NCBI GenBank assembly: GCA_003260075.1
Contig: QLIY01000401.1
Location: 1 to 64,000, forward strand
Reading direction: 5' to 3'
Length of the DNA: 64,000 bases
From: Phallusia mammillata
Lineage: Eukaryota; Chordata; Ascidiacea; Phlebobranchia; Ascidiidae
The position numbers and the translations under genes are program-made. Positions 1-14,500 of this stretch are shown in pieces (the first letter of the stretch is position 1; each line of letters begins with the position of its first letter). The notes under the pieces are model-generated. The model was not told the origin of the DNA and did no database searches. It saw only the letters and a list, made by a program, of their open reading frames with translations.

Positions 1-3266
<3,266 letters not shown>

Positions 3267-3269
<3 letters not shown>

Positions 3270-3615
3270 ACTGTCTTCCACGCAATTTCACTACTCACAT
3301 TTTATTTTTGATACTGTTACGTCCAGTTGTATTTGCATTATTTTGTACCATTGCGCATGGACAGATTGTTACAGAAGGCTTTTTTACCACAGGTTCTGAT
3401 TTGTTAAATGGTTATGAATGCTCCGTTTATTAATTGGGGGGGGGGATAAACTGTCTTCCACGCAATTTCACTACTCATATTTTATTTTTGATTCTGTTAC
3501 GTCCAGTTGTATTTGCATTATTTTGTGCCATTGCGCATGGACAGATTGTTACAGAAGGCTTTTTTAACACAGGTTCTGATTTGTTAAATGGTTATGAATG
3601 CTCCGTTTATTAATT
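3267..3615 (+). repeat. duplicated ROPN1L 3' UTR separated by ten Gs
   Basis: Bases 3267-3435 and 3446-3615 are near-identical copies (a few SNPs, such as acat/atat and atac/attc) separated by exactly ten Gs at 3436-3445. The first copy begins at the stop codon. The layout matches the other G-run duplications and is best read as two unmerged allelic contig ends, so the true 3' UTR is probably about 170 bp shorter than it looks. Confidence 0.85.
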
Positions 3616-3634
3616 TTGTTGTTTTTTTGCTGAC

Positions 3635-3640
3635 AATAAA
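3635..3640 (+). terminator. candidate poly(A) signal of ROPN1L
   Basis: This is an AATAAA hexamer about 365 bases past the stop codon, or about 190 if the G-run duplication is removed. It follows the second UTR copy and is the first canonical hexamer after the stop on this strand that I noticed. Confidence 0.5.
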
Positions 3641-5170
3641 AGTTAGGTTGATAGAGAACAAAAATTTTGAGTTTTTAATCATTTTTCTCACCTAGCTAAT
3701 TTCAAAGATAAAAAATTATCCCTAAATTTCCTTTAACTTACCTACAGCTTGACTAAAGTATGTCAATTTTGCCCCAAAACCTATGCTTCAGCACATCTTT
3801 GCAGAAAATAAAACATGATTTTATAATTTGAAAGGGATAGTTTATGCCCTGGTAATAACACAAGCATGAAATTCTCCATTTGATATTTGGTACATAAAGT
3901 TTATTGTTTAAGAAAAGTACAAACAAATGAGAACTCAGTCACTTCAGAACAGGGCGTTTACCCTAGAAAAAGTGGCAACATACACCGTCATACTGAATGT
4001 GGCAAAAACTAACAGTAATTAGATGCCTCAAATACTTTGGGACTTTAAATGGGCAAAGTTGGCTAAAAAGGGTGCAGTGTCTAAAATACTTGAATCACAA
4101 AAAATTTTGTAATACGGTGACAGTTACAGAACAATATTTCACGTTTGAAAATACGCTGAATAGGTTTAAAACACAACGTGAGGCGAAGCACCATTTGACA
4201 ATAGCGCCCACGGGTTTAAGACAACACCAGCTTATCTGACAATGGCTAAAAATGCTCGGACATGAACATGTGGCTGTCAGAATTAAACACATCAGCCCAA
4301 AACAAACCAAGAAGTTGCTATGCCACAAATAGTTTAAATATGTTTATGATATTTTCTACTTCAGTGCACATGAAATTTCATGTTCTATTCCAATCCAAAG
4401 ATGTTTAATCCAGTTTTATAAGAAATAGAAAACACTGAAACATAAAAAGTTGCGTAAAAGTGGGAAGAGCATAAGACAGAGCAACATGTGAGGTAATTGT
4501 GAAAGTGTGTTGCTTTGCGAAGTTTCCATCAGCACAGGCAGTCGATCAGGACAACAAAAATCTTGGATCTATCTTACTGCAAGGTGTAAAATAAAATTCA
4601 GTAGCTTAGTTCACATGCAAACCTGAAGATGGTTCCAAGATCACTTTGTGCAATCATGCGTGGTTGAGTTGATTTGAAATAGGTCAAAATTGCAAGATTG
4701 TTGCTTTTTCGGGTATGCTGCACAAAGATAGAATACAAACCCATTTTGTCTGACAAGCATAAAGGCCTGCATTAAAGTATGGTCCAGGATTTGGTGTTGT
4801 ACATAAAATAGCGTTAAAATATGGCGCAATCATTTTCAGTACAGTTTGAAACGGTAGTTGTTCACAGACAGTCAGGTAACATCGTTGAGTGTTACGTCAG
4901 GCAATGGCGCCGCACAGTGGATGATTCTGGAGCGCGCGTTTGGGCGTTAGGTGGCGCAGCGAACAACACGAAAACAAAGGGAGACCACAGAGATGGGAAA
5001 AAAGGAGAATGACACACGACGGAGAGGAAAATGATAAAAAATAAAGTTTTCTTCCGGACGGAACACGTGATGAAGTCGCTAGCGCCTCCTGGCGGCCGAG
5101 CGGTACTACATTTTTGCGGCTCTTGTTCATTATACCTGGCAAAATTGAATATTTACAAATAAACATCATT

Positions 5171-5176
5171 TTTATT
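5171..5176 (-). terminator. possible poly(A) signal of the Trio/Kalirin gene
   Basis: AATAAA on the minus strand, about 980 bases downstream of the last supported exon. There is no independent support; the hexamer near 3900 is an alternative. Confidence 0.25.
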
Positions 5177-5212
5177 GCAAACACTATTTGAAAAAGCACT
5201 TGTATGCATATA

Positions 5213-5378
5213 CAGTAAACCTCTGTTAATATGGACGCGTTTTGACCAAACAATTTGTTCGGATTAACAGAAGTCGATTAGTTAAAACTTTACCACATTA
5301 CAAATCATTTGTACCTTAATTTTTGTCCGAATTAGGCGAAGCCCAGATTAAACACATCCGGTTTACCCAAGGTTACTG
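5213..5378. mobile_element. pogo/Tigger-like MITE
   Basis: The left end is CAGTAAACCTCTGTTAA and the right end is CCAAGGTTACTG, flanked by TA on both sides (5211-5212, 5379-5380). The interior holds imperfect inverted blocks (TTCGGATTAACAG and CCGAATTAGGCGAA) found in all six copies in the window. TA duplication plus this terminus fits Tc1/mariner-pogo MITEs. It is too short to code. Confidence 0.75.
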
Positions 5379-5614
5379 TATATGTAAGTAAGTAAAATTA
5401 CAACTTTTTTATATTATTAATAAGTTGAAATTCTCACACCTACCATTTTAGTTTCATCTTGCGACAAGACTTGATGTGATACTTGTATGATTTACACGAT
5501 TCGGCAAAGTTTGTGAACAGCTTTGGTCGTTGGTTGCCGAATTCTCCAGCAATTTGTCAGTGCTTTTGCTCTTGCGTAACATTCGTGACAAAGGCCTAAA
5601 TGCAGGAAGTTGAT

Positions 5615-5785
5615 TTAATCCGCAAACCCGAACCCGAAACTCGAAACCCGGTCCAAAACCAATTTTAAAACAAAAAACATATGAGGACCAAAAACAGTTA
5701 AAATTGCGGCCCAAATCAAGCGTGTTCTGTTCATATTCAAGCCCGAACACAAAACGTTAAGTCTAGCCCGAATTTGAATAATCGA
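5615..5785. repeat. degenerate CCCGAACCC-type dispersed repeat
   Basis: It contains repeated CCCGAA/CCCGAAAC motifs spaced by AT-rich DNA. The same pattern occurs at 16545-16700, 42145-42340, 50246-50735 and 59800-59880. I could not define termini; it may be the remains of one transposon family. Confidence 0.5.
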
Positions 5786-6156
5786 TTTAACACAGCAATG
5801 CAGTGGGGTCGAGCCTAAAATGTGCATTTTGGCGCAAACGATTGTACAGATAGAGCATCTTAACCAGGGAAAAATTTCAATTTTTACAAGTGTTTTGCAA
5901 ATAGACACCTAAAGGATGGGAACCACTGCTTTATTGTATGAGTACGTAAAGGTAAACCGAAATGATATATATCGAAAGAGTTATAACGATTGCTTGTTAC
6001 GACATATCGGTGTCTAGTAAACTAAAATACGAAAACAGTGTAAATAGATGCCCAAATACGATAATTTGTGTTTATGCATCAAAGAAGGATACAACACAAA
6101 ATTTCGAATAAAGTAACCAGTAATAATTGTCAACAATATTCGTTCAGCAAACTCAC

Positions 6157-6331
6157 CTCGACAAAGTACCGCTGTTGGATTTCTTGGCGCTTGCTCGCTT
6201 TACCGATCTTGGCGTCGACCGGGAACGGATCTTTGGCGCCACCACTACCGGTCTACCGATCACGTGACCTGGTAGCCAACCCTCGGCGGCCGGTGACGTA
6301 TCATCGGCTGCTCTGTGCACTAAACACTTGC
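6157..6331 (-). CDS. TRIO: Trio/Kalirin second SH3 (3' half) and C-terminal basic tail
   Basis: It continues SH3-2 with [20 protein letters not shown] and [12 protein letters not shown], the family's conserved EGW-P-V motif. A basic Ser-rich tail follows ([19 protein letters not shown]). The exon ends in phase 2 at a GTGAGT donor. If the donor is ignored the frame reads one Arg and stops at 6153-6155. No convincing downstream coding exon was found, so the protein probably ends soon after SH3-2, as in the kinase-less kalirin/Trio isoforms. Confidence 0.9.
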
Positions 6332-8446
6332 CTGTGGGAAAATAGTCAAAGTTATGCAAAAATAACTGACACGTAGTTGAGCAAAGGAAAACAAAAACCT
6401 TCTAAATTATAGTACAAAAAAGTAAAACAGTGGAACCTTTTTCGACGAATTCTCTCCTTAACAATTCAAAACATTTGTATTCCCCCTTAATATACTACAT
6501 AATAGATGCTAAACGATAAAGGACTATTCAAAATTGGGTCTTTTATCAACTGCACAGGTCATCTTCGATAGCTTAAATGTCTATTTACCAAACGTAAAAT
6601 TAAAGCAAATTCCTCCCCGGTTGGGAACCACTGAAGTTAAACAATGTTAAGAAATTGTAATCACCAATGTCGACCGTACAACATACTATCCCAAGCATTC
6701 TCAGACAAGCTATAAGTTACCACATAAAACAAAGATCTAGTTATACGAGTATGTACGTTACAGTGTAACAGTAAAGTAGGACCACATCTTGGGAAAAACG
6801 GTGTCTACGCACCTTGGGCATTAGTGGCGATAATATCCAGTGTCTCGCCACGCTTCACACTTATCTCATCTTCGTGTTCGGCTTGGTAATCTTGGGTGGC
6901 GGTGATGCTGTTTAACTGCTGTGTGTAAAAAAAACAAAGCGTTTGTTAAAATGTCAAAAAATTGCAAGAATTTATCAACTGGGATTTAAGGTGAAAAATT
7001 TAGGTTAATACGTATTAAGAAATACTAGAAGGGTGGCTTAGCACATATTGCCCTTGCATATACACTATAACCTATTTTAAAACATAAATATATTTCCTAT
7101 GCTTATTTTGTNTTTATTGTTCAAACGTTTCGGCAAATGCTCATGCCATCATCAGTTATTTTTATCATTAAACTTATGAACAGATCCGTATATAATGTTC
7201 CAAATTTGAAAATAACCCATTGATTTCGACATATAAGATTTAAACTTCAAAAGCAAAAAGGAATTTCAAAAATTATGTCATATCGGAACTTCAAACGTTT
7301 CCTACCTTTGTTGGGGTTGGGGTGGTAGGAGTTATTGATCTTGCTCTCCCGTTGCTAGGCGACGGCGTTTCCGGACTAAACAAAGGAACAGAAATATATA
7401 ATTTGCGCATTGTTGTGAATATAACACTTTTTGTAAAAAACAAACAAACTACAAAAAGTTTCGAAAACAAAATAAACATACAAAATAATTGAAAATCCAT
7501 TATGTGCACAAAATAACTATTTAAATCAATCTTTTTTAAATATTTAAACAAAAATCAAGTTTTCCGGCGATAATTACTCTTTATACCAGCTATCTAAAAA
7601 CCCTAGAGTAAATAGGGTATTGTACACTGAGTTTTGGATTACTCCGGACGATTTGTTTGTGGGTCAAAAAATGAGTACTTTATGCCAACCTGTTAGTTGT
7701 GGTGTTGGGCAACTGTCCATCATCTGGGTAGATGAACTTACAAGTGGAAGTCCGAATATTGGCTGGAGAAAGAGGAGACAACCAGAAAGATTTGGAGTTT
7801 GAAAGATCAGGAGCCGACAAATGGCTGTTGAACGTTGATCTGTATTGCAAAGGTTTAAATCAGCGAATCCTTGTTACGTTTTGAAGGCTTGTTGGAAGGT
7901 TTGGACATTATTATTCTATGCCTACAAGATTTTCGAAGACTTTTCTGCTTAATTTTATATTCTTTTTAATTGCATGCTGAAACCTAACTGTAAGCAGTTA
8001 TTGCTTAATAGCATTTTGTATTCCAGCTAAATTGAACAACAGCTTGGAAAGTTTTGCTCGCAAAAGTTGTGCAAAAAACAATAGTATAACTAACGTAGAT
8101 AGAGGACAAAGTATTTCACGCATTTTTTGCATGAGTTTCGCTCATACCGTCTGAGGGAAAGACCTTTGGTCTGTCAAAAAGTAAGTCCTCTGAGTAGCAA
8201 ACTAAATGGTGCTAGCTTGAGACATTATCATAAAGAAAGGCACGAGTTTCTCGACATTAGACGTACAGGAAAATTGAAAGACAGCAAACAAATTCACTTT
8301 AAGTTAACTTTCTAACCAGATCTGTAAGTCTAGAAATCTGATACTTAAAGCAATAGAAAAATAGAAAATATCTTTACCCCGTGTCTTGGAGTCAACAGTT
8401 TAATGCAGTGGTTCTCAAACTTTTTTATTGTCGGGGCCAAATGGTA

Positions 8447-8513
<67 letters not shown>

Positions 8514-11500
8514 CTGACAGGAGTGGCCGGGTTACTTGATGACGTGAAGCGATGTGAGTTTAGTGTCTGTGTTCCTTCCACGTGACCAGCTGCACTCGCA
8601 GGCCGAGGTTGAAGCTTCAGACGACTAAATGTGTTCATCCATACGCTGTCTAAAGGTGTTTCTACGATAAACAGAAGGCTTAGGTCAGAAATTCTCGTGA
8701 AATCAAAGCAGGATTGCAGAGTAAAGAAAACAAAACATAAAAAGGTACGAGTCCCTTTTTATGGACAAAGCACTTTCATTAAATAGACCAGTGGGTCTTT
8801 ATGAAGTAACAACCCATACATGGATTATTCGATATGTTTTAGTTCTCTGGCGATATCCTTCTGTGAGATCTTAATTCATAATTTTAGGTTTTTAAAAAGG
8901 GGTTGAATTAAATTCATCAGGTAATTTAAAAAAAATAAACGACCATTAAAAGATGAAATACACGTTTTGCAAACAAATGGAGTTATTAAACATGCTTAAA
9001 TGTGCATTTAGCACAACAAACATAAAACGTTATGTGCCTCTTTAGAAAGGGACAACATTTATGTGACTTGCCCAAATGCCAGCTACAGTCTTAAAACGCA
9101 CACAACATGATTATTAACTTAATTTCCTACCTTTACTGTCCGATGGATCCAAATCCGAGCCTCCACTGTCTTTCCTACAAAACAAAAACAAACAAACATC
9201 AAATCGTAATAAGTAAAGGGAGTGTCAAAAACATTATGAATGCGGTTTGTTTTACTCACAAGGGTGTGATTGACGTAGGTCTTGGAGAAGTGGAATTGGT
9301 TGTTGTTGTGTTTGCCAGGTTTGTTCCACTTGTCGCTTTCGCTGGGTGGATTCCCTAAAGCATTACGAATAAATGATTGCATTCCACTGTTTGCGTGTTA
9401 TTTTGTTTGCACCAATTATGTGAATTGTTGCTAATGCGTTTAAGGAAAATTATTATGGTTAGTATTTTTCTTCTGCAATAAATGAAGCCGATTCAACAAA
9501 TAGTAGAATGTTGATGGCTTTTTTGCGGATAACGCATTTTTGTATTTACGACCGATTAATTAGTTTAGTTTTGAAACGGATTCACATTTCCAGTCCTGTT
9601 TCACATCGGAAATGTAAATCCTGTAAAAAATTAGAATACTAGAATACTATACACAAAACACCACTGGATACCTATAAAAAGGGCGGCAATTTAACTTCAG
9701 AATTTCATTTCAATTGCTGAAAATAAAATCATAGGAAAAATAAATAAAAAAGTATCGAAATATTCGTCATTTTCACCTTTTAATCACAAAAACAAAAAAT
9801 GTAAACAATTGTTTTTTATTTATTTTAATTTTACATTTTATTTTTATTATTTTTTACATTTTTTTAAGTCACCCACCTTCAAGGGTTGCCTGGTGGTCGT
9901 GGATTTTTGTTTTGACTGTGGTGGCGACGAGGCAGGATTCTCGGCGATGACATCATCACTACATGACGTCACAGACGGAGAGTCCTGTTTCACGACCGCG
10001 CCACCCGCTTCACAGTTTAAATTGTACGTTGGTTTGAAGGAGGCTGAAAAAAATAATTAGGTTTCTGTTAAAAACTTGTTGGGTCTTAGGGATTTCTAGA
10101 CGAAAAATCGATATAGGCAAAATCTAATTGAAAAAAAATCTTAAAGGATCAGTGGGAAAATACAGAGTTACATATATCCCGTTTCCAGGTGGGGGGGGGG
10201 ATCTTAAAAGGATCAGTGGGAAAATACAGAGTTACATATATCCCGTTTCCAGGTCCGTTAGACTGCATGATCGAACTTTTTCGCTTTTTTCGTCCGATGG
10301 GAAACAAAAAAGCATGACCCGGCAATTTTTTTAGCTATTTACCGGCCTTCTCGCAAGGAGGTGCGTTTGAGATTGTTTGCTTGTTTCGATAGTTATTGCC
10401 TCTGTCTAGTTTTAAACAGTTTTGCAAAAGAATGGGGATTATCGATGCCTGGGGGGGGGGCTCTCGCAAGGAGGTGCGTTTGAGATTGTTTGCTTGTTTC
10501 GATAGTTGTTGCCAGTGTCTAGTTTTAAACAGTTTTGCAAAAGAATGGGGATTATCGATGCCTTTAAAACGAATTCTGCGATTTGCAATTAAGTTATGGC
10601 ATGTAATTATTGTTTTAAGCCAGGAGTAACGTACTGGCTGCTGGTCTGATCGGACCACGATTTGAAACACGTCCAATCGGACCAGCAGCAACGGAAACGA
10701 CATAATATATGCCGGAGATGGTAGGCTGCGTTGAAATCCCCATTTTTTGTGCTTGGCAAATCAACTCAAGTTTCTTGTTTCTAATTTGTAAAATAAGGCA
10801 TAAAAAAAAAAATGAAGTCAAATCTATATGCGAATGACATAATGTGGGCTTCAAAAGAAATACTTTGGTCACTTTTATGATTGATAGATTCATTAAGCTT
10901 TGTCACATCACAACATATTACATCCGGGGGGGGGGGAAGTCAAATCTATATGGGAATGACATAATGTGGGCTTCAAAAGAAATACTTTGGTCACTTTTCT
11001 GATTGATAGATTCATTAAGCTTTGTCACATCACAACATATTACATCCATTGCCTAATATATGATAAATAATTACAAGAACAAATATTTACAAAGGAATTG
11101 TCGCTCAGGTGTTCCACCACTTCTACCACGACTGTTGTTGTTGTTGTTGTTATTGTTATTATTGTTGTTGTTGTTGTTATTGCTATTGTTGCTACTCGAA
11201 CTTCCAAGCTGTTGTCGCTGGTAGCGGATCGGTGCTTGTAAAGCTGAAAAACAAAACAAGCAAGTTAAAATACAACTCGGGCCAACAATTGTCAATCAAA
11301 GTGCGTTGCCGACGTCAGAAGACAGACAGATCGGGGTCATAGGTCGAAGTTTGTAACGATTTTCTGCCAACGAGCTCTGTTCTGTGGTAGAAAGCCGAGG
11401 TAATGGAGTTCTCCAAATGCAAGATCTTGGGTTGGGTAAAAAAAAATTAAACGGGAAAAGGTTTAGTTAAACATCAGTGGAAGAAAAAACAAGATCTTGC

Positions 11501-14500
11501 ATTTTGAGAATTCCATTGCGACGGCTTTCTACTAGAGAACAGAGCTAGAACAACACGAGATTGGCTGACATGTTTTTTTTCAGAAAATTGAAAACCTTAA
11601 AGATTTAAAGATTAAAAGTAAAACACTTGTAGAATTTTAAAGTGTTAAATTGCTGGTGGGTGTTGTAACATTTTGTATTACTTTGTAAAAAATGAATAAA
11701 TTCAATCAAATTTGGTACACCAGAAAAGTCAGGTACTTTATGAAACACATAAAAGCACACATGGCATTTGGTTTAAATTAGTGATACATAAAACCCGTCT
11801 GAAAAAAACGTTGGCTAGACCAAATATTCGGTCAAGAGAAAGTTGCAATTTTTACTTTTTACGATTTTTAGTGGTTTTGAAAGGTAAAGCCAAAAAAATT
11901 CACTTGTTAGTATGGCGCAAGCATAAAAGGTTGGAAAACAGTGCTCTAAAGACAGCAACTACTTATTTTAGGAATTTGTGAATGGTCGATGGTGGAACTT
12001 TAGCTTTATACGTTCGAATCATTTTTTATTGGAACGTTAACAAAAGGACATAATTGATTAATCGAACCTTTGAGCCTCACTAGTTCAACGACATTTTTAT
12101 CTAAGTACATTAAACCTCGGTTGAACCTGATTCAGTTAATCCAGATCTTCGCCAAAACCGGCAAGGCTTGAACTAACCAAAATCGGTGAATCCAGACAAA
12201 TAGTTTAAACAGGTTCAGATTAACCGAGGTTAACTGTATTAAATGTTCACATTGATCTAACACATTTTTAGTGCTAGGTTGGGTGAAACCACAAAACATA
12301 CAAACTCCATCCAAAACTTGTAAAATCTCACCATTGAGAAAATCCCTCTGTGTGTCGAGCTGTTGGTTTACGACTTCCATCCAGGTTTCTTTCGTTTTAA
12401 CGTCGGACGCACAGAGCTCAAGTGCTTCGTTGTCGCTTCTCTTGCACAGTGTGAAGCGAGTTTCACTTGAGGGGATGTCCCGCAAGAGCAGGTCCGAGTT
12501 TTTGATGCTGTTGTAGATTGAACTCAGAAATTTATCAACTTTTCAAATAAAGTGATTTGATATATATGCCGGTTTCATTGTGAGATATATTACTAATAAT
12601 TTGCACACATTGTGTATTACATGCGGCTGTTTTCTGCAAATAAACGGGCTTAATGGCAGCCATATTATACACTGGGTAGAATTTGTGTCGTCATTTCATA
12701 CAGCTATTGTGAAGGAAAGACATCCAATACCCACAGTGGAAGAGTTGCTTTATGAGCTTAACGGAAGTACTGTTTTCAGTAAATTGGACTTAAAGTGGGG
12801 ATTTCATCAAATTTTACTTGATGAACACAGCAGGCATATCACTACATTTAATACACACAAGGGATTGTACAGGTATACTAGACTAATGTTTGGTCTAAAC
12901 TCTGNCAACCAAATGCAATTCCTGCAATTACAACACACCTAATCTCGCAAATTCCAAACTTATCGAAAATCTCAAAATCTCATAAATACTATACCTGGCT
13001 TTGTAGATAAATCCTCTTTCTTCTACTCGTTTATCAATGAGCTCGCTAAAAATGACAGATTGTTCGAAGAAGAAAACTTTTCTTTCCTTTTCATGAGCTC
13101 CAGTCTCTCGCACAAGAAAAGTGTCTTGCAGAAGAAGTTTGCCTTGTGCTGCTATTCGACCCTGTAAGCAAGGGGGGGGGGGCTACTGACTTTTTTTGGT
13201 AAACAAACTTTTGCGCATAATTCTTTATTTTGGACAAAATTCGATTCAGACCAGCTTACAATTCCGATTTCAATGCATTAAACAACATTAATCTGAGTAG
13301 TTAGGACAATTTTTATCACTACATTTTTATGAAACAAAGAAAAACAAACATGTGATATGCAATATTCCTTTACAAATTGAAACCATACAATTCGGAACCA
13401 AATGTAATTCCTGCAATTACAACGCACCTAATCTAGCAAATTCCAAACGTATCGAAAATATCAAAATCTCATAAATACTATACCTGGCTTTGTAGATAAA
13501 TCCTCTTTGGGGGGGGGGGTACACTATTTGCTATTCATATATCGTATATACATTGGTTGCCACATTTCATTTGGGGACCATTATTTATCCGGCATTACAT
13601 GATTGCTTATACAAGCAGAAACGAACGGGTCCCCACGAATTGGCAAAATTTTTTTACATCAAAAACTTTTGTGGAAATGGGACCCATAAAACTGTTATAC
13701 AGAACGAACAGGCTGTAAAATTTATAAACTGTTGTATGTATTTTAAATCGGTGGACACCAAAATCCATTTTTCCATATATCAAAGAATATAAGCATTAGG
13801 GTTTCATTGGCGTATAAAATTAATCCAATAACCAAAGATTTGGAGTCTTGCAAAGTCTTACAAAGATTCGCATCTTACCGTGTACCCACTCATTCTAGCC
13901 ACCATCATCATATCGTTGGCAAGCTTCGGCACAACATGCATCACTTGCACAGCAGCTTTTAGTTCACGACAAGGTTGGCCGGCTCGCTCCGTGAATTTAA
14001 GAAAGTCCTGTAGATATTAAAAAATTAATGACTTTTGCGAACAAAAATTATTATTCATACAAATGTATAAGATTGCTGTTTTTTTATCTCGCTTTAAATG
14101 TCGATTTTTCTGATTAGAGCGCTCTGATTGGGTATAATTATTGTAATTACTCTTTAGGGGGGGGGGGGCTGGCCGGCTCGCTCCGTGAATTTAAGAAAGT
14201 CCTGTAGATATGAGATAAGTAAAGACTCCATTGCAGAAAAATTATCCACACAAGTGTCTAAGATTGCTGGTTTTTAATCTTACTTTAACAAATCGCGATT
14301 TCTTTGATTAGAGCGCTCTGATTGGGTATAATTATTGTAATTACTCTTTAGGGAAAGATTAAGCAGGTGATGTATCGCGGTCTATTGCACAAACGCTTGG
14401 GAATACGGCTTGATTTGGTATGACGCCTTCAATGTGCCTAGCGTACTGTAATTTATAAATGGGTATGCTGCAAACGCCGGTGTACATGAACACTTTAGGG

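Larger units (their letters stand above)
3641..6152. other. gap between the two convergent genes
   Basis: It holds the 3' ends of both genes, one pogo-like MITE (5213-5378), a CCCGAACCC-type repeat (5615-5785) and a GC-rich patch near 4915-5110. I looked on the minus strand for exons that would continue the RhoGEF gene into Ig, FN3 or kinase domains and saw none. Minus-strand AATAAA hexamers occur at 5171-5176 and around 3900, and either could end the RhoGEF transcript. The small ORFs here look spurious. Confidence 0.45.

Noticed and set aside
4821-5253. ORFs on both strands in a GC-rich patch between the genes
   Set aside because: No family resemblance, no splice context, and neither continues the RhoGEF frame convincingly.
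8345-8638. Poly-proline ORF across 8447-8513
   Set aside because: The prolines come from a 67-G run that is probably a gap placeholder; only the short stretch 8536-8614 has exon-like boundaries.
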